Shown here piece by piece: positions 15,535-24,658 of a stretch of DNA of 64,000 nucleotides. The translations under genes were made by a program, and so were the position numbers. The notes under the pieces were generated by a model, which saw nothing but the letters and a program-made list of their open reading frames with translations, made no database searches and was not told the origin of the DNA. Location of the stretch: the NCBI RefSeq assembly GCF_036924715.1, contig NZ_JAZHSB010000001.1:558001-622000 (forward strand), given 5' to 3'. The first letter of the stretch is position 1. Every line of letters begins with the position of its first letter. The stretch is from Bradyrhizobium sp. AZCC 1721. GTDB taxonomy: Bacteria; Pseudomonadota; Alphaproteobacteria; Rhizobiales; Xanthobacteraceae.

Positions 15535-16695
15535 TTAGCGCAAACCTAGCCCGCGAGCGATGATGCCGCGCAGCACTTCGGTGGTGCCGCCCTGGATCGT
15601 CAGCTTGGGCGCAGTCTTGATGGCGAAGTCGAGTTGCTTTTCCAGCGTCTCGCGGTTGGTCGCGGTTTCCTCGACAAAGGCGGCGAGCTCACGCACGCGA
15701 TGCGGCAATTGCTGCTCCCAGATGGTACCGATGTCTTTCACAATAGAGGCCTCGACCACCGGCTCCTTGCCGGCCTGCAGCATGCCCGCGACCGAAACCG
15801 ACATGCGCCGCATCGTGTGCACCTGCGCCACCAGGCGGCCGATGCCCTCGGCGCTGCGGGTGTCCGGGTTATTGCCGACGGCGCGGACCAGCTCGGTCAG
15901 GACGTAATAGGTCTCGAGGAAACGTTCGGGGCCGGACCGCTCATAGGCAAGCTCCGAAGTCGCCTGTTTCCAGGCGCCGTCGATTTCGCCGAGCACGTGA
16001 TCGTCGGGAATGAAGTGATCGGTGAACACGACCTCGTTGAATTCATACTGCCCGGTGATCTGGCCGATCGGATTCACCTGGATCCCCGGCTGCTTCATCT
16101 TGACCAGAAACTGCGTCAGGCCGTGGCGGCGGTTTTCTTTGGTCGGCGGTGACGTTCGAAAAATCGCGATCATGTAATCGGCGATATGGGCCGAAGAGGT
16201 CCAGATCTTGGTGCCGTTGATCAGATAGCCGCCGTCGGTCTTGGTCGCGCGGGTCTTTGCCGCGAACAGATCGGAGCCGGAGTTCGGCTCGCTCATGCCG
16301 ATCGCAAAGCAGATCTCGCCGCGGCAGATGCGCGGCAGGATTTCCATCTTGATGTGCTCGGGTGCGTATTTCAAAAGCACCGGGCCGCTCTGGCGGTCGG
16401 CGACGAAGAAGCGCCGCGTCGGCGCATTCGCCACCCGCATTTCCTCGGTCACCACATAACGCTCGAGGAACGAGCGCTCATGGCCGCCATATTTCTTCGG
16501 CCAGGTCATGCCGAGCCAGCCGCGCGCGCCGACCTTTCGGGAAAATTCCGGCACGTCGGTATCTTCGCGGTTCGGCTTGTGCGGATCGAAGGTGCCGGCG
16601 GCGATTTCTTCCGCAAGGAAGGCGCGGACTTCCTTGCGCAACTGCTCGCATTCGCTCGGCAGGCGGATCGGATCGAAACGTAGGGCTGCAGTCAT
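15535..16695 (-). CDS. Acyl-CoA dehydrogenase, catalytic-type subunit
   Basis: 386 residues, FAD-dependent acyl-CoA dehydrogenase. Visible are 'FAIGMSEPNSGSDL' (FAD/substrate loop), 'IWTSSAHIADYMIAIFRT' and the C-terminal 'KLTIQGGTTEVLRGIIARGLGL'. The medium-chain catalytic Glu position (YEGT) is Gly here, but 'ELAYERSGPERF' supplies a Glu where isovaleryl-CoA-dehydrogenase-type enzymes and the FadE heterotetramers have theirs. It lies 33 bases downstream of a second, shorter dehydrogenase gene that lacks this Glu; the two may form a mixed tetramer. Confidence 0.92.
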   Translation of the reverse strand: MTAALRFDPIRLPSECEQLRKEVRAFLAEEIAAGTFDPHKPNREDTDVPEFSRKVGARGWLGMTWPKKYGGHERSFLERYVVTEEMRVANAPTRRFFVADRQSGPVLLKYAPEHIKMEILPRICRGEICFAIGMSEPNSGSDLFAAKTRATKTDGGYLINGTKIWTSSAHIADYMIAIFRTSPPTKENRRHGLTQFLVKMKQPGIQVNPIGQITGQYEFNEVVFTDHFIPDDHVLGEIDGAWKQATSELAYERSGPERFLETYYVLTELVRAVGNNPDTRSAEGIGRLVAQVHTMRRMSVSVAGMLQAGKEPVVEASIVKDIGTIWEQQLPHRVRELAAFVEETATNRETLEKQLDFAIKTAPKLTIQGGTTEVLRGIIARGLGLR

Positions 16696-16728
16696 TGTTG
16701 TTCTCTATGCAGGCAAATCGAGATGATC

Positions 16729-17823
16729 TCAGCGCGAGGCCACGAGCGGCCACAACTCATCGGCGCCTCTTCGCGCCACGAGCTTGCCGAGCTCGACCGC
16801 CCAAAAACTCTCGGAGCCGAAATCGTCGCGCCATGCCAGTGCACGCAGCGAGTAGCGATGCAGGATGTGCTCGATGGTAAAGCCGATCGCGCCGTGCACC
16901 TGATGGGCGATGCCGCCGCCTTTTTCCGCCGCCTCCGCGCAGCGGATTTTCGCCGCCACCGCTTCGAGAAACACTTCGTCGTTGAAGGAGGTCGCGTTGG
17001 CAATAGCGTCCGCGGCCGAAGTGGCCGCGGCAAGTGCGGCCGCCGACTCGCCGGCGAGCCGCGCCAGATTGTGCTGCACCGCCTGGAATTTCGAGATCTT
17101 CTTCTCGAAGGCGACACGCTCGTTGGAATAGCGCACGGAGATATCCAGCATCGATTCCAGCGCGCCGGCGATCTGCAGGGATCGGGCCACGCCGCCCATC
17201 AGCATGAGCCGGGCCTGGTCGAAACCTGTTGGCGCCGGCTTGATCGTGACCGGCTGCACCTTGTCCAGCGTCACGACATCAGAAGGATCGCCGCCGAGAT
17301 TGAGGCCGGTCTCGATCCGGCACTTGCCGCCATCGACCAATGCGACGGCGAAATCACCCTTCGCATTGCTGGCGAGCACCGCGAAGTGTTTTGCAACCTT
17401 GGCAAACGGCACGCCGCGCGCCCTGCCCGACAGGCTGCCATCGGCATTGACGGTAATCCGGTCTTTCGGGCTCGCGGGCACTACCGTCATCTCGCCGCCG
17501 GGCGAGGTGATCTTGGCCTGCGCCAACAGCCAGCCCGCCAGCATGGTTTCGGCCAGCGGCACCGCGACCGCAAAGCGCCCCGCGGCGCTCAGCACGCTAA
17601 AGCCTTCGGCAAGAGAGGCGCCCGAGCCGCCGCAATTCTCCGGCACCCAGGACAGCGGCAGGCCGGCATCGCTCAGCGCCTGCCAGAGCGGGGCTTTCCA
17701 CTCGCCCTTCTGGTCGCGATTGATGGTTTGGGCGTCGGCGAGATCGGCGAAGATTTTCTCCGCGGTCTCGGCAACGATGTTCTCACTCTCCGCCACAGCG
17801 CTCCCCGATTTTGAAATTGGCAT
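16729..17823 (-). CDS. Acyl-CoA dehydrogenase-like subunit, probably non-catalytic partner
   Basis: 364 residues from ATG 17823 (MPISKSGSAV), preferred for a 'TTGGGA' upstream; ATG 17841 is possible and longer frames are not credible. The acyl-CoA dehydrogenase fold shows in 'LSWVPENCGGSGASLAEGFSVLSAAGRF', 'RVAFEKKISKFQAVQHNLARL' and 'AHQVHGAIGFTIEHILHRY'. In the helix where its neighbour has the catalytic Glu (AYERSG) this one reads 'DQARLMLMGGVA' with no Glu. Pairing of a catalytic and a non-catalytic dehydrogenase in an alpha2-beta2 enzyme is known for steroid-type FadE pairs; assigning that here is inference. Confidence 0.85.
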   Translation of the reverse strand: MPISKSGSAVAESENIVAETAEKIFADLADAQTINRDQKGEWKAPLWQALSDAGLPLSWVPENCGGSGASLAEGFSVLSAAGRFAVAVPLAETMLAGWLLAQAKITSPGGEMTVVPASPKDRITVNADGSLSGRARGVPFAKVAKHFAVLASNAKGDFAVALVDGGKCRIETGLNLGGDPSDVVTLDKVQPVTIKPAPTGFDQARLMLMGGVARSLQIAGALESMLDISVRYSNERVAFEKKISKFQAVQHNLARLAGESAAALAAATSAADAIANATSFNDEVFLEAVAAKIRCAEAAEKGGGIAHQVHGAIGFTIEHILHRYSLRALAWRDDFGSESFWAVELGKLVARRGADELWPLVASR

Positions 17824-18076
17824 GCCAATCCCAACTGACATGGCCGGGTCGGCTGCGGTCTTTTCTTGCGCTTTATGATGGGCAAAAGCCATAGCCGTGA
17901 CAAGCGCTGTCCGCAGGGCCGCATGAGGCGGCGGCATGAAGGTCGCGGCGCAAAGAATAAATTCCGCGCAACGGACTTCTTCGGATTTGCACGCCGTTGG
18001 CCGCGCGATATGGTAGCGCTCAGCCACGCCAGCGGGCGATCAAAACTTTAATTCAAGAACAACAAAGGGAATGCGG

Positions 18077-18859
18077 ATGTCGAAGGATGGTTTGTGCGCA
18101 ATTGTCACCGGTTCTGCGTCCGGCTTGGGAGCGGCGACCGCGGCCATTCTGGCAAACGGCGGCGCGCGCATCGTCGTCAACTATTCCAACAGCAAGGCGG
18201 AAGCCGAAGCGACCGCCGATCTCGGTCGCAGCGCCGGCGCCGAAGTCGTGGTGGTGCAGGGCGACGTGTCGCGCGATGAAGACTGCAGGAAGATTGCTGC
18301 CGCGGCCGTGCCGTGGGGACGCCTCGACGTGCTGGTCAACAATGCCGGCACCACCAAGCACGTGCCGCATCACGATCTCGATGGGCTTTCGGCCGAGGAC
18401 TTTCAGCGCATCTATGCCGTCAACACGATCGGCCCGTTCCAGATGATCCGCGCGGCGCGCGCGCTGCTCGAAGCGGGCGCTAAAGCTTCCGGCCAGCCGT
18501 CCGCCGTGGTCAACGTGTCGTCGGTCGCCGGCATTTCCGGCGGCGGCTCGTCCGTCGCCTATGCCGCAAGCAAGGGCGCGCTCAACACCATGACGCAATC
18601 GCTGGCGCGCGCGCTGGCGCCGCTGATCCGCGTCAACACGGTATGTCCCGGCTATATCGATACGCCGTGGTTCACCAAGGGCCGCGGCGAAGCCGGCGCG
18701 AAAGCAGTGCGCGACGCTGTCGTGGCGAAGGTGCCGCTGAAGGTCGCCTCCACGGCCGAGGATATCGCGCAGCTCGTCTGCTTCCTCGCTTCGCCCGCGT
18801 CGAGCAACATGACCGGCGAGTTCGTGCGCATGGATGCGGGGATGCATCTGGTGTTGTGA
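18077..18859 (+). CDS. SDR-family oxidoreductase (3-oxoacyl reductase-like)
   Basis: 260 residues. NAD(P)-binding 'VTGSASGLG' near residue 11, 'NNAG', Ser in 'VNVSSVAG' and the active-site 'YAASK' are all present. Start ATG 18077 preferred over 18071 because 'AAAGGGA' is then 8 bases away. Divergent from the acyl-CoA dehydrogenase unit, whose 3-hydroxyacyl product it could oxidise; that link is inference from position. Confidence 0.9.
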   Translation: MSKDGLCAIVTGSASGLGAATAAILANGGARIVVNYSNSKAEAEATADLGRSAGAEVVVVQGDVSRDEDCRKIAAAAVPWGRLDVLVNNAGTTKHVPHHDLDGLSAEDFQRIYAVNTIGPFQMIRAARALLEAGAKASGQPSAVVNVSSVAGISGGGSSVAYAASKGALNTMTQSLARALAPLIRVNTVCPGYIDTPWFTKGRGEAGAKAVRDAVVAKVPLKVASTAEDIAQLVCFLASPASSNMTGEFVRMDAGMHLVL

Positions 18860-18874
18860 CGACGCATTCATCTC

Positions 18875-18964
18875 CGTCATGGCCGGGCTTGATCCGGCCA
18901 TCCACGTCTTACTTGCTCTTTGGAGACAAAGCGCGTGGATGCCCGGGTCAAGCCCGGGCATGAC
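18875..18964. repeat. Family D intergenic palindromic repeat
   Basis: Arms 'cgtcatggccgggcttgatc' and 'gggtcaagcccgggcatgacg' with an inner 'catccacgtctt'. It has the same layout as families A and B with different arm sequence. Single copy here. Confidence 0.85.
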
Positions 18965-18987
18965 GAAGGAGAGATACGAGCCGGATC

Positions 18988-19266
18988 TTACCTGTTCCCC
19001 GGATCCGAGATCACGCCGCGCGCTACCAGCCTGTTCCAGATGAACAGCACCACCAGCGCGCCGATGGTGGCGGTGATGAAGCCAGCGCCCTGATCGGGGC
19101 TGTAATGGCCGATCGCCTGGCCGACGAAGGTCGCCAGGAACGCGCCGGCGATGCCGAGCACCGTAGTCAGGATGAAGCCGGTCGGGTTGTTCTGGCCCGG
19201 CGAAACGATGCGCGCGATGATACCGGCGACGAAGCCGACGACGATGATCCAGATAATGCCGCCCAT
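18988..19266 (-). CDS. GlsB/YeaQ/YmgE-family small membrane protein
   Basis: 92 residues, three hydrophobic helices with Gly-zippers ('IIWIIVVGFVAGIIARIVSPG', 'ILTTVLGIAGAFLATFVGQAIG', 'GFITATIGALVVLFIW'). The family is called transglycosylase-associated and is stress-inducible in enterics; its biochemical role is unknown. The upstream neighbour on the same strand order is a YidB-like gene. Confidence 0.9.
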   Translation of the reverse strand: MGGIIWIIVVGFVAGIIARIVSPGQNNPTGFILTTVLGIAGAFLATFVGQAIGHYSPDQGAGFITATIGALVVLFIWNRLVARGVISDPGNR

Positions 19267-19336
19267 TTCCGTCCCTTTCCAATGCGTCGATGGTGAAGCG
19301 GCGCGGCACCTCTCGGGCGCCGCGCGTCTCGCGGCG

Positions 19337-19912
19337 TCAGATCCGTTCCGATATCTCGTTCTCGTTCGGCAGCCGTCCGTCCGGCGTCAGATGATTGACG
19401 ACGTCGGGCAGATACTGGCTGAGACCTTGCAGCAAATCGTCGCGCGACAATCCGCTTTGCGCCGAGAGCTGATCGATCTGATCGGCGCCGAGCGCATTGG
19501 CGAGATCGCCGGGCGAGACCTGTTTGTTCGGACCGTTGCTGACCCAGGAGTCCGCCTGATCGCCGAGGCCCTTCTGCTGCAGTTGATTCAGGAGGTCGCC
19601 GAGGCCGCCGCTCAAAACGGTGCCGGCCGCGCCTCCAGCAAGCAGCCCGCCCAAGCCGCCTTTGAGCATGTCGCTGAGTCCGCCGCCCATGCCGCCGCCG
19701 GGCATGCCGGCATTCACGTTGCCCGGCGCGGGCGCCGGTTGCGGTGCCGAGCCGGTCTGGTTGCCGCTGAAATGCTTGATGCCTTTCCAGGCCAGCAGCG
19801 CCAGGATCGCCATGGTCAAGGGCGACATTCCGCCGCTCTCGGATTGTGAACTGGGGCGGCTCGGGCCGCGCGGCCCATTCATCATGCCGTTGAGGACGTC
19901 GAGTAAACCCAT
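19337..19912 (-). CDS. YidB-family (DUF937) protein
   Basis: 191 residues from ATG 19912 with ribosome site 'AGAGGAG'. It begins MGLLDVLNGMMNG, has one possible membrane helix ('MSPLTMAILALLAWKGIKHF'), a Gly/Met-rich linker, and the DUF937 C-terminal domain ('QADSWVSNGPNKQVSPGDLANALGADQIDQLSAQSG'). Function is unknown; family members in other bacteria are linked to envelope homeostasis. An 80-base gap separates it from the GlsB-like gene. Confidence 0.9.
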   Translation of the reverse strand: MGLLDVLNGMMNGPRGPSRPSSQSESGGMSPLTMAILALLAWKGIKHFSGNQTGSAPQPAPAPGNVNAGMPGGGMGGGLSDMLKGGLGGLLAGGAAGTVLSGGLGDLLNQLQQKGLGDQADSWVSNGPNKQVSPGDLANALGADQIDQLSAQSGLSRDDLLQGLSQYLPDVVNHLTPDGRLPNENEISERI

Positions 19913-20050
19913 GGTTGTCTCCTCTGCGTAGCCCCGCGTGGAACATAACGGTAGCACATGACGGTTACAAGGCGCGGGCGGTGCCACCTGCGATAGGCAC
20001 AGTCCGCGCGCTCTGCTATTCGAAGCCGGTTGCAACGCGGTAGGTGACAA

Positions 20051-21058
20051 ATGGTTTCGCGCCAAACGATCGGTATCGCAGGCGCCGGCAGCATCGGCTG
20101 CTTCGTCGGCGGCATCCTGGCGGCCGGCGGCTGCCGCGTGGCGCTGCTGGCGCGTCCGCGCGTGATCGCCGAGATCGAAGCAGGCGGCTTGCGGCCGACC
20201 AGTTTTGAAGGTTTTGACCAGACCGTCGCGCGCGATCGGTTCGTATTGTCGGAAAACCCTTCCATTTTTGCTGACGCCAGCGTGGTGCTGGTCACGGTCA
20301 AGAGCGCGGACACCGCTGCGATGGCCGACGCCATCGCTCACCATGCGCCGTCCAATGCCGTCGTCGTCAGCCTGCAGAACGGCGTCGGCAACGCCGCCGT
20401 GCTGCGCAACCGCCTGCCGGGGCGGCGCGTGCTCGGCGGCATGGTGCCGTTCAACGTGATGGCGCTCGGCAACGGGCGGTTTCATCGCGCCACCTCGGGT
20501 GACATCGTCATCGAGCAGGACGAAGCGCGCACCGCGGAGAAATTGTCGGTGCCGGGATTGACGATGCGGCCGACCGGCAACATCGATGGCGTGCAATGGG
20601 GCAAGCTGCTGCTCAATCTCAACAACGCGCTCAACGCGCTGGCCGATCTGCCGCTGCGCCGGCAGCTCGCACAACGACCATGGCGGCAATTGTTCGCCGA
20701 TCAACTCGCCGAAGCTCTCGCGGCGATCAAGGCCGAAGGCATCAAGCCGGTGTCGCCGACGCCGATCCCGCCCGCCTGGATGCCGGCTTTGTTGCGCCTG
20801 CCGGACTGGGTCTTCGAAGCCTTGCTGGGGCGGACGATGAAGATCGATCCCGAGGCGCGCTCGTCGATGTGGGAAGATCTGCAGCGCGGCCGCCGCACCG
20901 AAATCGATTATCTGCAGGGCGTCATCACCGAAATCGCCGAGCGCCGCGGACTTGAGGCGCCGCTGTCGCGCCGGATCGTGGAATTGATCCGGCAGGCTGA
21001 AAGCAGCGGCAAGGGCTCGCCCGGCCTGACGCCGGAGCAGATTCGCCCCCGAAATTGA
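20051..21058 (+). CDS. 2-dehydropantoate 2-reductase family protein
   Basis: 335 residues, NADPH-binding 'IGIAGAGSIGCFVGGILAAGG' at the N-terminus, 'VKSADT' and the C-terminal helical domain with 'WGKLLLNLNNALNAL' (substrate Lys). This is the PanE/ApbA fold that makes pantoate for CoA synthesis. A second homologue is encoded at 33924, so at least one of the two probably reduces another 2-oxo acid. The C-terminal tail after 'RRIVELIRQAE' is about 20 residues longer than usual. Confidence 0.88.
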   Translation: MVSRQTIGIAGAGSIGCFVGGILAAGGCRVALLARPRVIAEIEAGGLRPTSFEGFDQTVARDRFVLSENPSIFADASVVLVTVKSADTAAMADAIAHHAPSNAVVVSLQNGVGNAAVLRNRLPGRRVLGGMVPFNVMALGNGRFHRATSGDIVIEQDEARTAEKLSVPGLTMRPTGNIDGVQWGKLLLNLNNALNALADLPLRRQLAQRPWRQLFADQLAEALAAIKAEGIKPVSPTPIPPAWMPALLRLPDWVFEALLGRTMKIDPEARSSMWEDLQRGRRTEIDYLQGVITEIAERRGLEAPLSRRIVELIRQAESSGKGSPGLTPEQIRPRN

Positions 21059-21117
21059 TTTGCCTCGGCGCCGGTCCCGCGCGAGTTTCGTTCAGGTGAG
21101 CTGATGGGAGAAGCGAC

Positions 21118-21318
21118 ATGAAACGAACGCGTCTCGCGCTGGTAGCGGTTGCCGTCCTAATTTTCTGGGCGTCATTGCTGCCCGCTTATGCCGTGCCGCC
21201 AACGGCGATGCCATCGCCGGGCTATGACGCGAGATTGCAGGAGCAGCGGGCGGCGTCACGTGCTGTTGTCGCACCGGTCGTCAAGCCGCGTCGGGTAAAG
21301 AAGCCGCGTGCCCACTGA
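21118..21318 (+). CDS. Short exported basic peptide, unknown function
   Basis: 66 residues: a signal peptide (MKRTRLALVAVAVLIFWASLLPAYA) and a 40-residue mature part rich in Pro, Arg, Lys and Val. 'GGGAGAAG' precedes the ATG at good spacing, which is the main reason to accept it. No family recognised. Confidence 0.55.
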   Translation: MKRTRLALVAVAVLIFWASLLPAYAVPPTAMPSPGYDARLQEQRAASRAVVAPVVKPRRVKKPRAH

Positions 21319-21353
21319 TGTCGATGTCGTCGCGTGAGCACGCCTCTCCCCCA

Positions 21354-21477
21354 CGTCGTCCCTGCGAACGGAGGGACCCATAACCACCGTCGCCAATTGT
21401 TGAAGGAAAGTCGTCGACCATCGCAGCAAGACAACATCCGCTGCGGCGTATGGGTCCCTGCGGTTCGCAGGGACGAC
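21354..21477. repeat. Family A intergenic palindromic repeat
   Basis: Full copy with arms 'cgtcgtccctgcgaacg' and 'cggttcgcagggacgac'; it lies between two convergent genes and leaves only nine bases before the minus-strand stop. Confidence 0.85.
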
Positions 21478-21485
21478 AGAAGGAT

Positions 21486-22124
21486 CTAGCCCTTCTTCTG
21501 CTTGGCCGGCTGCTGCTGTTGCGGATTGAACAGCCGCTTCAGTTCGTTGATGCTCTCCGAGAGCCGCGGCCATTCACACGAGAATTGGCTCTTGGCGCAT
21601 TGGGCCGCCTTGATGCGTGCGGCCTGCTTGACCGGGCTCGCCACCGGTATCGGCACTCTTTCGGTTTCGACCAGCGCAGGCGCCTGCTCCGTGCGCAGCG
21701 AGACCTGTTGGATATCTTGTATTCCCTGTGCTGGCGGCGGCTCCGGCTTTTGCTGCTTGGCCGCCGCCGCTGCGGCGATGTGGTTGCGCCGCTCGCGCTC
21801 GAGATAGGCAGTATATTGCTCGTCGATCTTCTTCTGCTCTTCCGGCGTCGGGTTGGGTCCCGCGATGTCGAACGTCCGGTCCTGCATGAAGTCGTAATAG
21901 GTGTAGCCGCCGCCAGGCTTGCGGCGGCCGGCGAATTTCGCGTTGCATTCAGCGAGTTTCGCCGTCTTTTCTTCTTTGGTCGCAGCCTTCTCGGCCACAT
22001 CGGCGCAGGATTCGAAATCGTACGGCGCGCTACGCCACCACTGCGCATCTGAAGCCACCGGCGCGAGCACGAACAGCCCTCCGATTGCGGCAAAAACCAA
22101 TGACGATGCACGTGAGGCGATCAC
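21486..22124 (-). CDS. Exported Cys- and Gln-containing protein, unknown function
   Basis: 212 residues with a signal peptide (MIASRASSLVFAAIGGLFVLAPVASDA). The mature start 'QWWRSAPYDFESCADVAEKA' and 'AECNAKFAGRRKPGGGYTYYDFMQDR' suggest a small Cys-bridged domain; a coiled, Glu/Lys/Ala-rich middle follows, then a second Cys pair ('AAQCAKSQFSCEWPR') and a Gln/Lys-rich end. I know similar proteins only as conserved hypotheticals of Bradyrhizobiaceae. Confidence 0.7.
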   Translation of the reverse strand: MIASRASSLVFAAIGGLFVLAPVASDAQWWRSAPYDFESCADVAEKAATKEEKTAKLAECNAKFAGRRKPGGGYTYYDFMQDRTFDIAGPNPTPEEQKKIDEQYTAYLERERRNHIAAAAAAKQQKPEPPPAQGIQDIQQVSLRTEQAPALVETERVPIPVASPVKQAARIKAAQCAKSQFSCEWPRLSESINELKRLFNPQQQQPAKQKKG

Positions 22125-22390
22125 GGACGATTTGCTCCAGTCGAATTCTTGGGAACTTTGATTGAGTCGATTGTCATCATTTTGGCAGCGCTGTCACGCC
22201 GAAACTGCACGATGTTCCCGCTGGCGTTGTGACGTTACCCGGTTCATGTGACCGACGGAACACAGTGCCAGATCGTTAAAAATCTTGAAGAAATTCAACA
22301 GCAAGGCAAGTTCCCGCAAACGATGCCTGTAGCGATTCTAAGTGCACTATCTGAGGGCGAGCGGATAAGCATGCCACATTGTGGCAAGAA

Positions 22391-23347
22391 TCAGTCAGCG
22401 CCTCTCGCGCGAGCCAGCGTGCGCGATGCCGTTTCATGGAACACCGCGCGATAGAGTCTTGCGAACTCGCCCATGTGATGGAAGCCGTTGGCTCGGGCGC
22501 ACGATGTCACGGTGATGGCGTCGGATCCCTTCACGAGCTGCGCGCGCGCCGACCAAAGCTGCTTGAGGCGCAAATAGCGATGCAGGCTCATGCCGCGGAC
22601 GCTCGCCACCGCCGTGCCCAGCGTCCTCACCGACACGCCGCATTGTTCGGCGAGGTCGGCGCTGTAGATCGGCGCGGCGGAATGAAACGCGACATACTCG
22701 TCGATCATGCGAACGAGGCGGCAGTAACCCCTGCTTGCAATCTTGCCTGCCACTTCCGGCGTTCGGCCGCTACGGAACATCTCGTCGATGGCGAGCAGCA
22801 GGCCTTCCTGGAGGACCAGCGCCGAACGCCGCTCCTGCAACAGTTCCGGCCTGGCGGAAGCCGTCTGCAAAATACCAGTCGTGACGGATCTGACCGTTGC
22901 GAGGGCCTCGGGGTCCGGCATGAACGGGCATGGCCGGTCCGGCGTATCGAACCATTCCCGATCCCGCAGGCCGGCGCCAAGGGTGACGATCGCGTGCAGC
23001 GATCCACGGGGTTCGACGAACTGCAAATCGACGTTGCCGCGCATGCCGACAAAAGCCGGACGATCCACGGACATGCCGTTGACGGCTACGTCGTAGTCGT
23101 CCTCGATCTGGAAGATGACGACGCCATGCGCGGCGCGATAGCTGACATCGACGATACGTGGAAACGAGCGGAGCATCGTGATCTGGCAGCAGGGCAACTG
23201 CACCGCCGCGCGCGCGGTATGGAAGTTCGCAAGATTCAGCGGGACGCTGCGCGCATCGGCGACGAACTCGACCGGCCGGAAGGCGTCGATGTCGGAAAAC
23301 CGGATGATCGAAAGAGCCGGCGAGGGGGCAAGGTTCTTAAATAGCAT
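22391..23347 (-). CDS. AraC-family transcription regulator
   Basis: 318 residues. The C-terminal third carries the double helix-turn-helix: 'YSADLAEQCGVSVRTLGTAVASVRGMSLHRYLRLKQL' and 'VTSCARANGFHHMGEFARLYRAVFHETAS'. The N-terminal 200 residues resemble the AraC-binding-like sensor domain. It is transcribed away from the RraA/cupin/TctC block that starts at 23622, so it is the natural candidate regulator of that block. Confidence 0.9.
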   Translation of the reverse strand: MLFKNLAPSPALSIIRFSDIDAFRPVEFVADARSVPLNLANFHTARAAVQLPCCQITMLRSFPRIVDVSYRAAHGVVIFQIEDDYDVAVNGMSVDRPAFVGMRGNVDLQFVEPRGSLHAIVTLGAGLRDREWFDTPDRPCPFMPDPEALATVRSVTTGILQTASARPELLQERRSALVLQEGLLLAIDEMFRSGRTPEVAGKIASRGYCRLVRMIDEYVAFHSAAPIYSADLAEQCGVSVRTLGTAVASVRGMSLHRYLRLKQLWSARAQLVKGSDAITVTSCARANGFHHMGEFARLYRAVFHETASRTLARARGAD

Positions 23348-23621
23348 TGCAAGACAACTGGGCGGCGCGAATCTTCGCAGCCAGCGTCGGCCGGTCTGGT
23401 TAACGCCGCATTAAGAAGTGTGGCCGAGGCGAAGATTTCGAAAGCACCGACGTGACGTGCGGGGCCCCCGAGCGAGCCGCCCCGGACCCATCCAAATCCA
23501 TTATACCTGCTCAAGCGGAATGCTAATTGTTTTGCAGCCACCCAAGCCATCATGTGACGGCCAATCTGGAACCCTCGCGCCGAGCGGGCCGGAGCCGCAA
23601 GAGGAAGAGGAAACAGTCTCT

Positions 23622-24260
23622 ATGACCATCACCACGGCCATGACGAGCGTGCCGAAGCCCGCGCCTGAGCTGATCGACGCGTTCAGGAACGCGCCGACCT
23701 CGATCATTAGCGACAACCTTGCCCGGCTGCCGGGCGCCGTAGGCCTGCGGCCGTTTCATCGCGCCGGCCGGCTGGTCGGAGCTGCTTTCACGGTGCGGAC
23801 GCGGCCCGGCGACAATCTTGCGATTCACCGGGCGCTTGAACTGGTCGGGCCGGGCGACGTAATCGTGGTTGATGGCGGCGGCGACGAGACGCGGGCGCTG
23901 GTCGGCGAGATCATGAAGAACATCGCCGAATACCGCGGTGCCGCGGGCTATGTGATCGACGGCGCCATCCGCGACGTCGCGGCCTTCGCTGCCTCCGACT
24001 TTCCCTGCTTTGCCCGCGCGGCGATCCACCGCGGCCCGTACAAGAGCGGACCCGGCGAGATCAACGTGCCGGTTTCCATCGGCGGCTCGGTGATTTCTCC
24101 TGGCGACGTCGTGGTGGGCGATGAGGACGGCGTGGTATCGTTCCCCGCTGCTGTGGCCGCCACATTGCTCGAGGCGGTCCGCGCCCAGATCGCGCGCGAG
24201 GAAGATACGCTGATCGCAATTCGCGAAGGCCGCTACCAGGGCAGCTACGGCAAGTCCTGA
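23622..24260 (+). CDS. RraA-fold protein, 4-hydroxy-4-methyl-2-oxoglutarate/oxaloacetate aldolase-like
   Basis: 212 residues from ATG 23622, which follows 'AAGAGGAAGAGG'. The RraA/HMG-aldolase core is visible: 'SIISDNLARLPG', 'TVRTRPGDNLAIHRAL', 'GDVIVVDGGGDETRALVGEIM', 'GYVIDGAIRDV' (Arg and Asp for substrate and metal) and 'GDVVVGDEDGVV'. Metal-dependent retro-aldol cleavage of 4-hydroxy-2-oxo diacids or oxaloacetate decarboxylation is likelier than the RNase E inhibitor role. A cupin and a carboxylate-binding protein follow, which fits organic-acid use. Confidence 0.88.
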   Translation: MTITTAMTSVPKPAPELIDAFRNAPTSIISDNLARLPGAVGLRPFHRAGRLVGAAFTVRTRPGDNLAIHRALELVGPGDVIVVDGGGDETRALVGEIMKNIAEYRGAAGYVIDGAIRDVAAFAASDFPCFARAAIHRGPYKSGPGEINVPVSIGGSVISPGDVVVGDEDGVVSFPAAVAATLLEAVRAQIAREEDTLIAIREGRYQGSYGKS

Positions 24261-24289
24261 TGGGGCGCGACAGCACGCAAGGAGGAACG

Positions 24290-24658
24290 ATGAGTCAGAA
24301 GGACGAATTCCACAATCTGGATAACCCTGGCGACGGCCTGCTTCGCGAACTCGCCGCCGGCGTCACCTCACGCATCTTTTCCGGCGAGCACGCCATGCTG
24401 TCGGTGGTGACGCTGGCGCCGCATTCGCAAGGCACGCTGCATCATCACCCCGAAGAACAATGGGGCGTGCTGCTTGAGGGATCGGCGATTCGCGTTCAGG
24501 GCGATGAGGAAATTCCGGTCAAAAAGGGCGATTTCTGGCGCACGCCCGGTAACGTGCCGCACACCATGCGGGCTGGACCGGAAGGCGCGCGTGTGCTTGA
24601 CATCTTCAGCCCGCCGCGCCCCGAATACAAGAAGGCCGGGTCTGGCTTCGGCACCTAG
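24290..24658 (+). CDS. Single-domain cupin protein
   Basis: 122 residues from ATG 24290 with a textbook ribosome site (AAGGAGG). Cupin motif 1 is 'GTLHHHPEEQWGVLLEGS' (His, His, Glu metal ligands) and motif 2 'GDFWRTPGNVPHTMRAG'. Size and context suggest a small isomerase, sensor or accessory enzyme in the pathway of the RraA-like aldolase 30 bases upstream. No substrate can be assigned. Confidence 0.87.
   Translation: MSQKDEFHNLDNPGDGLLRELAAGVTSRIFSGEHAMLSVVTLAPHSQGTLHHHPEEQWGVLLEGSAIRVQGDEEIPVKKGDFWRTPGNVPHTMRAGPEGARVLDIFSPPRPEYKKAGSGFGT

Noticed and set aside
22248..22454. Small plus-strand frame (68 codons) near the AraC gene end
   Set aside because: Starts with GTG without a ribosome site, overlaps the AraC 3' end and resembles no family. 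The gap 22125-22390 otherwise shows nothing.
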